Shown piece by piece: positions 44,905 to 55,312 of a stretch of DNA of 64,000 nt. The translations under genes were made by a program, and so were the position numbers. How positions within the stretch are numbered: the stretch's first letter is position 1; each line of letters opens with the position of its first letter. Origin of the DNA: Oreohelix idahoensis (Eukaryota > Mollusca > Gastropoda > Stylommatophora > Oreohelicidae); the NCBI GenBank assembly GCA_024509875.1, contig JAMPIV010000304.1:697501-761500 (forward strand), in the 5' to 3' direction. The notes beneath the pieces are model-generated. The model made no database searches. It was given only the letters and a program-made list of their open reading frames with translations, and had not been told where the DNA came from.

Positions 44905-47003
44905 TGGCTGAGTTGCTCGGGGAAGGTGTGAATCGCGCCAGACAGGCTCGCTCAGAGCAGACATTTGTCTGGAGATTTCCATCTGACAAATAGTTTTACG
45001 GCTAAAGTGCTCGGTGAAGTGTGGTAACTGCCACCTAAGGGGACGTACAGTCCACATTTTCACCGGACACAGCGTTTCTTCAGGCTAGTCGCTTGGAGTG
45101 AAGCGTGATATGACACTCAGGCAGCGTGCTGGAATGAGACATATAGTCTGGGTTTTTCCATGACACTCACGCATTCGCTCAGAAGGGCTATTTTCTTGAC
45201 GTAGGTGTCAAAGACGCACTGCTGGCAGTTACGGCATGCGTCTAAGGTACGTAGGTGTTAATGAGAAGGGGAGATTATTTCGTTTTGCGAAATAAGTTTG
45301 GACCCCTTTGTCCTGGTTTAAGATATTAACTGGAGTTTGAAACTAGATTTTCATTCATTCTCCTAAATTCGTAGTAGACAGGTTGTTCGTGAATAGATAA
45401 GCTGTATAGCGAAGCTCCTAGTTTGTTCGGAAATTTGCCGAGCTCTAGACTTCTAATAAATATATCAGCGTGTAATTCTAAAGTGTGCGATTACCTGTAG
45501 TTCTGTGTTGAGGTAAATATATTATATTAAGTATCTAATATTTTGTGAAGTGTTTAAAGTGATAATCGCTTATTTCATATTTCATTAGTTAGATTTGGTG
45601 CAGAGTGCTTAATTTATATAGTCTGTATTATTTTATAGTGACGAGTTACAGTGGAAAACAGAAATTATAATTTCTAGCTTAAACTCAGTTGGCTATTAAG
45701 GAATTTAATTTTACTGCTAAATAATCAGACGAGAATAATTTTTCTAAATTAACTTACAAATGCTAGATGCCTCATGAGTGTTGACGGAATACGTAGGTAT
45801 TCCTAATTCATGATGATTGATTTTTATATAACTTATTTCACGGAAAAGTTTAAATGATAAGTCAAGCTGTACGCTCGCAGTTTAAAAATGTAAGTTATAA
45901 CGAGTACCTAGTATGTATAATTATTTTATATGTGTTTTTCCTTTATTCAGTGAATACTTGGGTTAACCCAAAACTTTGCCAGCGTTAAGTACTGATGAGT
46001 GATATCTGTGAAGAACTAAAACATTTTCCTTGAAAGCCTTGGTGCATAATCTTTACAAGTACCCTATAGGTTAAATGAAGTAACAGGCCTACCGCGCCAT
46101 ATATAATTCTTCCTGAGAAACAACTCAAGTACATTTTTAGCCTATGTGGCAAGTAATATATTAACGTCAGTAACATTCCGACGGAGTTTTGACTAGTGGT
46201 TTGGTGACCAAACATAGTCCTTTCCTGAAAGTAGACACCGATCTGACATTCCTCATTTCTAGACACCTAAGCTATTGACACTGTGCTCGTTGTTAATGTT
46301 CGTGCCTGGACAATTTTTATGTGATCTAAACAGACATCCGAAAAATAAGAACACCCAAGGAATCGTTCCCTGAAGCAGAGAATTCAACCCGTCTTTTTAG
46401 AACTGGGGATTTCTTGGTCAAAGACTGCCATTGACGATTCTGTATGTGAATGTCCTAAAAATTATGTTTCCAGATGCTGTTAACAAAACTGTAAGTATGC
46501 AAGAGTGCACGTGGTCACGGCTGAGTAAATAGAGTGAATGCAGGTCTGAGTGTTTCTTTATTGTTGTAATTTGGCACTCATTTTGCTGTCTTAACTTTCT
46601 TTATGCAAGTATTGCTAACCATATTTCTCTTAAAATAGAGCAGAGATATCAAGTCTGTCCATACCTTAAACGGGGAAAATATTAGACCAAATCATATGTA
46701 TCTGCGACTCTTTGGGCTATCATCTTTCTCCTAACGGGACTGTGGGCTAAACATCGAGGGAAGATCATAACTGTGGGTCTATCATTTCTTGTAGCAATTC
46801 CTTGATTTTTATGACTATTTGTATATGCTTTGATGTAATTTTATATGTTGTGAGAGAAGTTTGTTATGATAATTAAACTACTCAATAATTATTCCAGCGT
46901 GTCGGTCAGTTTCGTTCCAAAATATCTATATAATAACTGTTATAGTTTTTCCCACGTCTGTGTGTTTAAGTGTCGTCACTTGAGTGTGCGTGCACGTGTG
47001 TGG

Positions 47004-47090
<87 letters not shown>

Positions 47091-47312
47091 TAGACTGTAT
47101 GACTCCTCAAAATCTGTCGTAGAAGATAGGCAGAGAGAGAGAAGATTTCTCGATCTCAGAGACAGCCTCTATCACATTCTACCATCTCACTCGTGGAAAT
47201 CTCTTTTCTATTATCATCTCTCACTGTGACTATCACTTATTCTAATCTAATCAGAAGGGACCAACCCAAGTCTTAATTCTCCTATCAAAAATCTACGACA
47301 AATGTGGTCTCG
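44905..47312 (+). repeat. LTR-like unit P, copy 1 (inverted partner at 52.3-54.65 kb)
   Basis: Aligns by eye with the reverse complement of 52330-54650 over more than 2 kb. Shared blocks include TTTTCACCGGACAC, GCGAAATAAG, TTTGTGAAGTG, AGAGTGCTTAATTTATATAG, TTACTGCTAAATAATCAGAC and AAGTCTTAATTCTCCTATC. It ends CTACGACA, like an LTR terminus, followed by TGGTCTCGTCCGAAGGATT. No convincing ORF. Probably a solo or partial LTR of an unidentified element. Confidence 0.7.
47003..47087. repeat. (TA)n microsatellite, about 42 units
   Basis: An uninterrupted TA tract inside unit P. The equivalent place in the other copy (about 52568-52585) has only a few TA units, so the tract expanded after the copies formed. 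Frames through it give YIYIYI peptides that mean nothing. Confidence 0.95.
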
Positions 47313-47369
47313 TCCGAAGGATTTTTGAACTTAGAATAGGAAGACGAGTACGACAAATATATATATATA

Positions 47370-47830
47370 CTTGGGTAGATGGCGGATGCCGTCCGAGAAA
47401 AATGACTTTGGTTGCTTATTGAGCCATTTGGTCACCGAGGCCCTGACGTATGCATCGGAGTCGAATCGTTGTCCCTTTAGAGTTTTTTTAAAGGGTCCGA
47501 AAAAATGAAAGTCACATGGTGACAGATCGGGGCTGTAGACTGGGAGTGGCAGCACTTCCCACCTTTTCCTTGCTAACGCTTCCTGCACAATGTTCACAAC
47601 ATGTGGACGAGCATTGTCGTGCAACAGAATCACACCACGCGAAAGCGTGCCGCATCGTTTATTCTTGATGGCTGTAGTCTTAGACACACTTTTGTCACCA
47701 TACACTGCTTTCATTTGGCGATGAATGTCAACTGGTCGACATCCTTCGGCTGTTAGGAACTGAATCACCGCTCGCTGATCGACCTTGGACGGATTCCTCA
47801 TCACACCGGCCATTATTTTAACGGTCTGCA
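47370..47830 (-). pseudogene. Internally deleted mariner transposase
   Basis: On the minus strand the frame 47331-47870 begins with the N-terminal helix-turn-helix half (MAGVMRNPSKVDQRAVIQFL, ...VYGDKSVSKTTA). It then jumps to RGVILLHDNARPH, LPVYSPDLSPCDFHFFGP and LKGQRFDSD. Normal mariner transposases have about 190 more residues between these, including the first catalytic Asp, so an in-frame internal deletion removed them. The other two Asp remain. It is a different mariner lineage from the one at 57.5 kb. No clear terminal repeats seen. Confidence 0.8.
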
Positions 47831-47959
47831 GCACAACCAATGAATACCAGGAGAATGAACACTTACACACTTGTACATTCGTATGTGCTTGTTACGTCAG
47901 ATATGACGTCATCATGCTCCTCCTACGAATGTCCACTTGGCGCAGCACGGTCGGGTTTC

Positions 47960-48262
47960 ATTTAAACACGGAACTTGCTTGGCCATGTCCTCAGAAGCGA
48001 CCCCGATACAATCACAAGAACTGCTGTGCTATGGCCCCCACCAGGAGCGCGAAAGAAAAGAAGACCAAAGACAGCCTGGTGGAGAACTGTGGAGACCGAG
48101 AGGCAAAGCATAAACCAGAGTTGGGGCACTGCACGAAAGTTGGCCACCGATCTAATAAAGTGGAGACATTTTGTTGCTGCCTTACAAGACGCCACAAGGT
48201 GTGATGGCCATTGACTGCTTTGTCAGTCAGGGGCAAATTATCCAAGAAGAAGAAGACTTGAG
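47960..48262 (+). pseudogene. C-terminal end of an RTE-like LINE
   Basis: The frame 47975-48214 reads LGHVLRSDPDTITRTAVLWP, PPGARKKRRPKTAWWRTVET, WGTARKLATDLIKWRHFVAA. This is the LGHVxR...WxPPGxRxRGRP...TWRRTVE...W..FVAAL block that ends many RTE-like LINE proteins. It stops at 48214 and is followed by a GAAGAAGAAG tail. Everything upstream has been lost (5' truncation), as in dead-on-arrival copies. Confidence 0.8.
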
Positions 48263-48380
48263 TGTGACGATATCAGGTTTCAAACCCGGTAGCCTTGCCT
48301 CAAGAATCAATGATTATTGTTATACAGAATCGACTACATTGCACTCCAAGCATGTACCTCATTGTCACAATGTGGGTATC

Positions 48381-49640
48381 TCACTTACAACCCAAGACTA
48401 TACGCATCCCTTCATTTTGAATAAGTTCTAGTCGTTCACATTGTGTTACTGACAGCGTGAATATTCCCAGCCCATACTCAATGACCGATATGACGAGCTG
48501 ATGATAAAGAAGAAATAATAATCTCTTTCCCAGATATGCTACAAGGCCTCTCCTACATTTCCGTAAGATGCGATCAACATGGTACTTATACGATATAACC
48601 ATAACATAAATCCTAATCCTAACCCTAATCCTAACCCTAATTCTAATCCTAACCCTAAGCGCTACGAAACAACACTTGACTATACATATTCACTGCGGAG
48701 CAAAAAGGTACGAAAGATAGGAAATTACCCGATAGCCCACCATCGAATGTAACTCCAAAGTATTTCAGCTTTTCTTGCCTTTCAATTTTCTGTCTATTGA
48801 GAGTAACATCTGAAAGGTTTGCTTTCACTATGTTGTCTTCTTCTTGCGATCGCATCTTTGATGTTTGCACCGTCAGATGAGTTCTCATGATAAACTCGAC
48901 CGTTGTCTGAAGTTCCTCTTTAGCTCCATACAGCTTTGAGTTTAGTGTTGAGTCATTGGGCCAGTATATATTTCTTAACTGGTCGTACAGAGGACAATCC
49001 TGTAGAACATGCTCAGTAGTTTGTTCGTTTAATCCACATGTGCACAGTGGTGAAGCAGACAATCGTAGCTTGTACATGTGTTTATTCAGTTTGTTATGCC
49101 CTGTCCTGAGGCGAAAAATGGTTATCTGTCCCTGCCAGTCAAGAGTGTGGTAGTCGTCGTTGGGTTGATTCTGTTCTCTACTGATAGTCTGGATAGCTCT
49201 CTTTTTCTCAAAGTATGTGATTTCATTATCTTCTTGTTCACATTCTCCTCCCTTTTTTGCAAGTTTATCTGCCTTTTCATTTCCGGGTACACCACAATGG
49301 GATGGTACCCACTGAAGTATGGTTCTCTTTTTGGCAGCTACCTTGCTTAGTTCATTTCTCAGATGCGGGAGTTTACCACTCTTGAGAGCTTGCAGTACAG
49401 ACAGTGCATCTGTGAGGATGACTACCTGCTGGCAGTCAGAGTTGGTGTTATAAATCATATTTGCAGCTTGCTCTAGAGCTTGAACCTCAGCTGTATAGTT
49501 GGAACAGAATTTACCAGTGGGAATGTGCCTAGTCTCATAGTGGTTGTCAGGATATGAGATAAATATACCGGCACCTCCATTCTTTACAGCACTTGTTGCT
49601 GCTCCATCTGTGTAGGCATGTATCTTTGTTGTTTAAGGAA
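48381..49640 (-). pseudogene. RNase-H LINE fragments, rearranged
   Basis: Reading the minus strand: RNase H from about 49630 (HAYTDGAATSAVKNGGAGIF, YTAEVQALEQAA, ILTDALSVLQAL, WVPSHCGVPGNEKADKLAKK), then IFRLRTGHNKLNKH and a zinc knuckle CTCG...EHVLQDC, ending near 48860. Next comes RT-thumb sequence (LNRQKIERQEKLKYFGVTFD, 48790), which in an intact element lies before RNase H. It is interrupted by telomere-like hexamers and continues at 48602-48381 (RILRKCRRGLVAYL, ...NEGMRIVLGCK). So the 3' end of one copy is joined to a 5'-truncated second copy. Confidence 0.8.
48611..48658. repeat. Telomere-like hexamer tract
   Basis: Eight imperfect CCTAAY/CCCTAA hexamers (TCCTAATCCTAACCCTAATC and so on), that is TTAGGG-type repeats on the minus strand, placed inside LINE thumb sequence. 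Confidence 0.85.
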
Positions 49641-49869
49641 CACCAGATCACGCAAGCCTTGTTGGGATTGCCTTTGGAACCAGTTTTCTCGTTTAAACAC
49701 TTCCTATAGTGTCCCATGTATTCTATTAACCATTTCCTGTTGTCGGAGCCAGTTCTGTAAATGAGTACTCAAACACTCTGCCACTCCACGATCATCAAGC
49801 CTCTTAAAGTTACTGAACGTGGACATTCATTCACAAGGTGTTCACCATGTAGCTTGTTATTCTTCTTGT
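49641..49869. other. Short spacer, possibly older LINE sequence
   Basis: Sequence upstream of the RNase H start on the minus strand. It may be the RT-RNase H linker of the same LINE (a CCTTGTTGGGATTGCC stretch follows the RNase H boundary) but I cannot read motifs in it. Confidence 0.3.
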
Positions 49870-50165
49870 TTTCTCTCTTCACTCCCTGTGGAGCACGCAC
49901 CGTGACTGCAGCTCACATGGAGCCTGCATCAGAGTTTGTAGTGATAGTTTATGTAGCTATTTCTTTTATAGAACGAGGCTGCCAGTCTTACAACCTCGTA
50001 TTAGTCTCACCTTACGACATGCCTGAGACAGACAGTAGCCACATTCGTTCTTTGTTTCCTCGGAGATCCTGGAAACTAATCGGGTCATAAAAGATAAAGG
50101 TAGTCCCATGGGAGATACTGCCGTAGGGGGGGTGAAATGTTAGAGACTGCTCTATACTGGGTCCA
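49870..50165 (+). repeat. Dispersed repeat family D, copy 6
   Basis: Shows GTCTCACCTTACGACATGCC and, at 50103-50145, the GTCCCATGGGAGATACTGCC ... GTGAAATGTTAGAGACTG end block also found at 44320-44370 and inverted at 56885-56925. Confidence 0.5.
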
Positions 50166-50179
50166 GCATCGCAAGGTGG

Positions 50180-50345
50180 GGTGACTAGTTCCCTTCTTCG
50201 CTGCCTTTTCCTTTCCTAATTCAAGAGCAAAGTCATGTACTCATTTGCAGCTGGGTAGACCGGAGCGTGTCGATCCCGTGAATCGAACCCTGCACCTTTG
50301 CCGCGAGAGATGAGCGCTTGTAACCACTCTACCAATCGGACGCTC
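50180..50345 (-). mobile_element. tRNA-derived SINE, family S4
   Basis: On the minus strand from 50345: GAGCGTCCGATTGGTAGAGT (A box TGGTAGAGTGG), then a B box GGGTTCGATTC, then ATCGACACGCTC that can pair with the 5' end. A body with ACCCAGCTGCAAATGAGTAC follows. The T-stem is not properly paired, so a functional tRNA is unlikely. The body motif resembles the ACCCAGCC...GGGTAC part of family S1. Confidence 0.65.
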
Positions 50346-50699
50346 AATCTGGTCATTGTGTAGCGACATTCTGGGTCTGTGAACCCTCTCGGCTTTGGTG
50401 ACCTAATTATGCGTGAGCGATAATTATTTATATTTATTTATTTCATTTTCTGCCATCTTAGTTTAAAAAAAAAAAAACACATTGAGATTACTTCAGCGTG
50501 GATTCCACAATCCCCATGCTTAAATTATAACATTTTACCAACCTGTAGTTCACGAAATACTGTAATCAGTTCATTCTCTGTGTGTTTGTGTGGGGTGGGG
50601 GGTGCACGGGGTTGGGGGGGGGGGGGCTGCTTATGTTTCGAATATCACTCGAGATAACGCGGACTCCGTGATATTGTATGATGAACGTTATTTAAAAAA
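50346..50699. other. Non-coding stretch with G-run
   Basis: Contains a poly-A (50465-50476) and G-rich tracts (50594-50626). No gene. Confidence 0.4.
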
Positions 50700-50945
50700 A
50701 TAATATCTTACGCTTACAGACATCCTTTAACCTTAACCTTGTACAGAAGTCGGCGACTAGTCGATCCTGTTTACCGGTAGCTCCCAATGGATGATTTGGT
50801 AGATCTTTAGGTGACTGCGTGTAAAAAAAAAAAGTCTTTTCAAATAGGGAAAATTAGCTCGAGCTCTCTCTCCTGCCGGCATTTAAAAGCGGTGTATTCC
50901 CTCTACACCCAACGGTAGAAGAGGAACGAATTAGTAAGTAAGTAT
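50700..50945 (+). mobile_element. SINE-like unit ending in the RTE-like LINE tail
   Basis: Contains an A11 run, then a segment ending CAACGGTAGAAGAGGAACGA and TTAGTAAGTAAGTA, the same 3' terminus as the RTE-like LINE at 21432 and the fragment at 29485. Sharing a LINE 3' end is how many SINEs recruit LINE enzymes, but I cannot exclude a short LINE remnant. Confidence 0.35.
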
Positions 50946-52121
50946 TCCCTGGTATAAATGTGTATTTCAGGCGTTCCCAGTGAAAGCCCACAAGCTAACT
51001 TACTGAAATTCACTTAAATCGCGAACTGCATGAGATAGGAATATGATCTTTTCTTGTATGTAATATTAACATGTGACGTTAACTGTTGAGTACACATCAT
51101 GGGGTGAGACAAATTTGAAAATTTGCTTCGCACCAGGATATGCATCACAAATATATTTCAAAGTGAAATGAGAAAGTGGAACAAAAATACGGCTAGAATT
51201 GCCAAGAATGTGTGATAGACTTATCACTAAGGTTAGTATTAACCTCGAATAATTCGTATGTAGAATGTCGAGAAGCGTGAGTATCGACTACCTCAACCAC
51301 CCCAGATGTAGGTGGGAAAATGCATAAGGAATATTTGTGAAGACACATATGTTTGATTCCTTGGGAGAAAGATGCAAAAACAGTGTAGACGTTAAAAATG
51401 GACGAACCAAAGCAATAATGTGTTCAGATTGAACTTTATTGTAACGAACTCAGGAGAGTACAAATGAAATAAATATATAGTCGCTGGTACTGAAAGTACA
51501 CAAGGACGATAATATTGGATCGAAAAGTGACAGTGAAACGGACATGGTTCATTTATTTATGTATCTTCCATTATATGAAATCGTCTTGTGCAAAATTAAA
51601 TGAGTCGAAATATTGAATGGACTTCGACGTTGATGTCTATAGTTCATATGGTTTATTGAATTGAAATACTAAGTATTTACAAGGTCCACAAATTCGGGCA
51701 CAGGGCAGTCTGAGTGAATGCTACGAATATACCCATAATCGATTATGAAGAAAATGAAGCCAGATTTTCTGTTGATTAGTGTTAGAAAAATAAACCACCT
51801 AGAAGATGAGACTAAAACAACCCGAGACGCAGTTGGTAGATTTTCATCAGTATAATACAATTATGTACCAAAACCACATTAATACAGACTCAACAGACAA
51901 GCAGCAGCATCATCACTTAACATTAACATTAGGGAAAACATAATTTATTTTGAGTCTACACACCTCTATTGATGGAGCTGCATGAAGCAGATCGTACGTA
52001 GAGATAAATGGTACATAAAGGCTGCAATTGTTCCAAAAACTCTGACATCTGAAAGCAGGCATTTCCAAATTCCTAATACTATGAAATCTGAAAACATATG
52101 TAATTTTATAAAGGTAGATCT
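50946..52121. other. AT-rich stretch without a gene
   Basis: No coding frame above 65 codons and no repeat recognised by eye. Confidence 0.4.
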
Positions 52122-52148
52122 GGGTTGGGGGGGGGGGGGGGGGGGGGG

Positions 52149-52182
<34 letters not shown>

Positions 52183-52249
52183 GGGGGGGGGGTGAGGGGG
52201 GGCGGGTGGGGGGGGGGGGGGGGGTGGGTGCGGGGTGGGGGGGGGGGGG
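52122..52249 (+). repeat. Poly-G tract, about 125 bases
   Basis: Almost pure G with scattered A, T and C. Glycine and proline ORFs through it are artefacts. It could form G-quadruplexes on the plus strand, or be a homopolymer assembly error. Confidence 0.9.
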
Positions 52250-52325
52250 TTCACTAAGAGGTATTACGTTCACCTCAAATTCTAAAGGTACCGGGTTCGA
52301 TTCGCAGTATAAGGTATATAATTTA
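52250..52325 (+). mobile_element. tRNA-like segment (SINE head or pseudo-tRNA)
   Basis: TTCACTAAGAGGTATTACG followed by a B box, GGGTTCGATTCGC at 52292, about the right spacing for a tRNA-derived promoter. No complete cloverleaf. It separates the poly-G tract from LTR-like unit P. Confidence 0.45.
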
Positions 52326-52329
52326 TGAA

Positions 52330-54650
52330 AATTCCTTTCAGAACTGTCGTAGATTTTAGATAGGAGAATTAAGACTTGGGTTTGGTCCCTTCTGAATAGG
52401 TTGGAATGAGTGATAGTCGCAGTGTGAGCTGGTGAAAAGCAATAGAATTTCCACACAGGTGAGATGATAGACTGTGGTATAGAGGCTGTCGCTGAAAGCG
52501 AAAAGAATTCTTCTCTCTCTCACCTATCCTCTACGACGGCCTTTACAGGGTCCGACAGTCTAAACCACATATATATTACATATAATTCTATCTACTCACG
52601 GACACGCACATACACGTGACGACAGTTAAACACACAGACGTGGGAAATCTATAACAATGAATATATATATTATTTGAACGAGCTGACCAACGCACTGATT
52701 TAGTTCAAGAGAGATTTTTATTATTATCATCGAAAAAAAATCTTCTCACAACACCAAAAATTACATCAAGGAAAAAAACATATACAAATAGGCATAGAAT
52801 TCAAGAAAAATGCTACAAGGATGATAGCCCGTTAGAATCTTACTCTAGGTTTAGCCCACAGCCCCGTTAAGAGAACAGATGATGGCCCAAAGAGTTATAG
52901 ATACACAGGGTTGAGTCTAAGAGGTTTATTTCTTTCTCGTAAATGTATGAACAGAGTTGAATAATCTGATTTAGCCTAAGAAAAAAGAAACTCTAGCTTT
53001 TGTAACAAATTCTGCAGATTAAAAAAAGTTAAGACAGCAAATGGGTGACAATAATACACCGGTAAAATAACACTCAGACCTGTGTACCCTCATTCATTCA
53101 GCCATGGCCTTGCTCTCACATATATACTCACAACTTTGCTCGTTGCCTCTGGGAACATAATAATTCTAGGACCTTCGTACAGACCCGAAAATGCAGTCAT
53201 TGACCAAGAAATCCCCAGTTCCAAAAGACGTACTAAACTCTCAGGGAACGATTCCTTGGGTGTTCTAATTTTTCGAATGTCTGATTAAGTCACATAAAAT
53301 GTGTCCAGGCACGAAAGTTAGCGGAGCACAATGTCATTAGCTTTGATTTCTAGAATTTCAGGAATGTCAGATCGGTGTCTACTTGCAGGAAGGTACTATA
53401 TTTGGTCACCACAATACTAGTCACAATCTCTGTCGGAATATTAATGTTATTCTTGTAATATTCTCGCCGCCAGGCAGCATGTACATTTAAATTTGTGGAG
53501 CAATATGAACTGGCTCAACAGCCCAATATATATTTCTAGTCTTTAGAAACCGTTAGTGGGATTGCTATTACTGTCTCTCTCTCTCTCTGATGGCATCTGC
53601 ACTGTCAGACCAGTGTTACTTGAAACAAAAAAAAAAAAAAAAAAAAAACCCACGTGGTTAAAGATAGGAACTGTCTATGCTTCACACAAATATGTCTCTT
53701 TACTAAAACTGGCAAGTTGGGTACCACCGTTACACTATATAAAATGGAAAGAACACATATCACATAATTTACATATATGTACTCAGTATAACTTACATTT
53801 TAAATAGCAAGCCGACCGCTTGACTTAAAATTTAAAACTTCCCGAGAAATAAGTTATATATATAAAAAAAATCGATCATCATGAATTAGGAATATCATGC
53901 GTATTCCGTCAATATTCACTGATGTCGCATCTAGCATTTATAAGTTAGATATAAAATATTCTCTCGTCTGATTATTTAGCAGTAAAATTAACTTCATTAT
54001 AGCTACATTAATGTTTAATGCTAGAAATTATAATTTATTCTGCTATCCACTGAAACACGTCACTAGAAAATAATACAGACTATATAAATTAAGCACTCTG
54101 TTCAAAAGAAACTAGTTAAAATGAAATGAGCGATTAAACACTTAATCACTTCACAAAATACTAGAATATAGTATATAATATTTATATACCTCAAACACAG
54201 AAGTACTAAGAACTAAACCATTTCGACCAAACTAAAGGCCATCTCTATTAACAGAGATTATTTAGAAATCGAACGAAGGTTGTTCTAGTCTAACTGCCAA
54301 GTTACTGAGTGAAAATGAAATAAAGTTTCAAACTCGGGCCAATATCTTAAAATCAGACAAAGGGCCCCAACTTATTTCGCCAAGCGAAATTATCTCCCCT
54401 ACTCCAAACATTTACGTCGTAACTGCCACCTACTGACCGAGATGTACGCGTGTCAGCTTCAAATCCCAGACAGCCTGTCTGCGGTGCGGAACGATTTTTC
54501 ACGCCACGCCAGGTTTTTCTAACGAAAACCCTCATGCGTTTCTGCAAACTGTAGACAGCTGTCTCGTTCCTGCACTGTGAGGATGCCGTGTTTGACACCT
54601 ACGCTAGTGTCCGGTGAAAAATGGTAGACCAAAAGTCTGCTCTTAGTCTG
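52330..54650 (-). repeat. LTR-like unit P, copy 2 (inverted)
   Basis: Reverse-complement partner of 44905-47312; on the minus strand it also ends CTACGACA near 52344. It contains a CT microsatellite (53573-53588), an A22 run (53625-53648, probably a retroposon scar) and no gene; ORFs at 53082-53807, 54353-54598 and 54678-55088 lack signatures. Confidence 0.7.
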
Positions 54651-54892
54651 GGTATGAAACATAATCACACCTTTCGTCTACTGACATCTATGTAATAGAA
54701 TCACTATCCCAGTATGAGAAAAGGCACAAGGTAAAGTTTGAGAATACTGAAGAAAATATTTTTCGCAACCGAGTGATGCGAAAAATACAGGAAAAAACAA
54801 GTAAGGAAAGATAATAAAATAAAGGATGTGGGTGAGAGAATAGGAAGAAGATGTAGGCAATTTAATGATATAAAGACCTACGTGACAAGAAC

Positions 54893-55264
54893 CTGTGGTC
54901 CATAATGATGTCATACTTTCCCTGGTCTCCTGGGTAGTGAGATCGGATGAACAGCCTTCTCGGCGAAAAAAATAGGAGCTCCAGTGTGCAAGTTGCACAC
55001 AAATTTCACAGCAGTTGGAAATTGTAAAGAGTAGGCCATAAGTACGCTGCCATGGCAAAAGTTTAAAAAGTAGAAACCTACCTACCACAAAAAATATTTA
55101 TAGAATGTGCGATTCCTGTATACACACATTGGGATTCTCGCCGGTGCTACGAAATTCGTGCACTGTGCTGAGATCCTCTTTGTGTGATCTAAGGAGGAGA
55201 TGGGAGCATCGATGGAGTTGTACGTGTGCAATGAAGATAGTCCTTAAAAACCAAACCAAACCAA
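54893..55264 (+). mobile_element. tRNA-derived SINE, family S2, copy 2
   Basis: Aligned with copy 1 from TGGTCC(A)TAATGATG through CTCCTGGGTAGTGAGATCG, ATTTATAGAATGTGCGATTC and the AACCAAACCAAACC tail. Confidence 0.75.
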
Positions 55265-55312
55265 GATCTTCAGAGGGCTCAGTGTTTATAAAGTAGATGT
55301 CTACTGCGCCTG

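Noticed and set aside
46866..47229. ORFs with YIYIYI repeats
   Set aside because: They are TA-microsatellite translations.
50256..50345. A real tRNA gene
   Set aside because: A and B boxes are present, but the T-stem does not pair and a SINE body follows.
51913..52456. Proline- and glycine-rich ORFs
   Set aside because: They come from the poly-G tract.
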